Assembly (NCBI GenBank): GCA_016281165.1
Contig: JAEEIC010000159.1
Coordinates: 1-15,380 of the forward strand
From: Bacillota bacterium
Lineage (GTDB): Bacteria > Bacillota > Clostridia > Peptostreptococcales > Anaerovoracaceae
Direction of reading: 5' to 3'
DNA: 15,380 bases
Positions 14,740 to 15,380 of the stretch are shown piece after piece. The translations under genes were made by a program, and so were the position numbers. How positions within the stretch are numbered: position 1 is the stretch's first letter; each line of letters starts with the position of its first letter. Under the pieces are notes generated by a model that made no database searches, was not told the origin of the DNA, and saw only the letters and a program-made list of their open reading frames with translations.

Positions 14740-14770
14740 GCGCGGATATCTGCAAAGATCTCCGCCGCGC
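14740..14770 (+). repeat. Interrupted hairpin between the lipoprotein gene and nrdG
   Basis: GCGCGG (14740-14745) pairs with CCGCGC (14765-14770), and an inner ATCT/AGAT stem closes on GCAA. TTCCTTT follows but no continuous T-run. It could be a weak terminator or attenuator in the 70-base gap; no promoter is evident before nrdG, so some read-through is likely. Confidence 0.4.
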
Positions 14771-14801
14771 TTCCTTTGCGAAACTATTCAGGAGCACTGC
14801 C

Positions 14802-15380
14802 ATGATAATTAAAGGTCTTCAGAAACTCACTCTTCTCGATTTCCCCGGCCGGGTGGCCGCGACGGTCTTCACCCCCGGCTGCGATCTCCGCTGCCCCTTC
14901 TGCCACAACGCCTCGCTGGTGCTCGATAAAGACGAGGAGCCCCTGGACTGCGATGAGGTGCTGGGCTTTCTCGCCGGGCGCCTGGGAAGGCTCACCGGCG
15001 TCGCCATCACCGGCGGCGAGCCCCTGATGCAGCAGGGCATAGAAGACTTCATGAAGCGCCTCAAGGACATGGGCTACGCCGTGAAGCTCGATACCAACGG
15101 TTCCTTCCCGGGAAAGCTGCGGAAGATACTCGAAGCCGGCCTGGCCGACTACGTCGCCATGGACATCAAGAACTGCCGCGAGCGCTACGCCGAGACCTGC
15201 GGTCTTCCCGCCTCCGTCTCGGAGGGACTGCTGGCCAACATAGACGAGAGCATAGCCCTGCTGCGCAGCGGCGGCGTCCCTTATGAGTTCAGGACCACGG
15301 TGGTGAAGGAGCTGCACAGAAGGGAAGATATAGAGGCCATGGGGCGCTGGATGGCGGGCGCGGACCCCTTCTTCCTGCAG
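14802..15380 (+). CDS. nrdG: Anaerobic ribonucleotide reductase activating protein, NrdG-type radical SAM enzyme (3' end outside window)
   Basis: 193 codons are open to the window edge; homologues are about 230 residues, so a short C-terminal part is missing. The start is the ATG at 14802 with AGGAG 7 bases upstream. The N-terminus GLQKLTLLDFPGRVAATVF leads into CDLRCPFC, the CxxxCxxC (Cys27, Cys31, Cys34) that binds the [4Fe-4S] cluster for S-adenosylmethionine cleavage. ITGGEP (69-74) is the GGE motif, and LDTNGS and AMDIKN are typical strands of the partial TIM barrel. The enzyme installs the glycyl radical on the class III reductase NrdD. NrdD is not in the window, so the alternative of an activase for another glycyl-radical enzyme stays open. 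Confidence 0.88.
   Translation, partial: MIIKGLQKLTLLDFPGRVAATVFTPGCDLRCPFCHNASLVLDKDEEPLDCDEVLGFLAGRLGRLTGVAITGGEPLMQQGIEDFMKRLKDMGYAVKLDTNGSFPGKLRKILEAGLADYVAMDIKNCRERYAETCGLPASVSEGLLANIDESIALLRSGGVPYEFRTTVVKELHRREDIEAMGRWMAGADPFFLQ

Noticed and set aside
13211..14803. A 530-codon minus-strand frame opposite the lipoprotein gene
   Set aside because: The plus-strand frame has a signal peptide with lipobox, a promoter and ordinary composition; the minus frame has none of these.

Overview
The window is a GC-rich stretch from a strict anaerobe. A Clostridia-type member of the Bacillota fits best: strong AAGGAGG-type ribosome binding sites, sigma-70/SigA-like promoters with 16-17 bp spacers, lipoproteins with long Ala/Pro/Glu spacers, a FeoB with an acidic extracellular insert, an AsrABC sulfite reductase, a two-gene SUF system and an anaerobic radical-SAM activase. 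ATA and AGG codons are common despite the high GC. The assignment is an inference; a Synergistota host is not excluded.

Layout. 1-335: C-terminal end of an alanyl-tRNA editing protein (AlaX-L type, or AlaS), closed by an intrinsic terminator. 356-1702 (minus): BrnQ-type branched-chain amino acid transporter with its own promoter. 1840-5336 (plus): a ferrous iron operon feoA-feoA-feoB plus a small DtxR-like winged-helix gene. It is preceded by a consensus promoter whose spacer is filled by an inverted repeat, and repeats of the same type recur nearby. It ends at a strong bidirectional terminator. 5349-8206 (minus): lipoprotein, permease and ATPase of a FecBCD/BtuFCD-type ABC importer. 8240-8267: a perfect 13-bp inverted repeat. 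8314-11253 (minus): asrA-asrB-asrC, NADH-linked sulfite reduction to sulfide, with its own promoter. 11375-13053 (minus): smsC/sufC and smsB/sufB-like genes for Fe-S cluster assembly, with promoter and terminator. 13187-14731 (plus): a large lipoprotein of unknown function whose promoter shares its -35 position with the divergent smsCB promoter. 14802-end (plus): start of an NrdG-type activase, cut off by the window.

Taken together, the middle of the window holds the supply chain for iron-sulfur clusters: Fe(II) import, a second chelated-metal importer, sulfide production, and a minimal scaffold/ATPase. Users of such clusters (AsrABC itself and the radical-SAM activase) are included. No cysteine desulfurase or SufU/NifU is present in the window. 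The most striking details are a repeated GTTAGC-N5-type inverted motif around feo, a DtxR-like protein that appears to have lost most metal ligands, and the overlapping divergent promoters at the sms locus.
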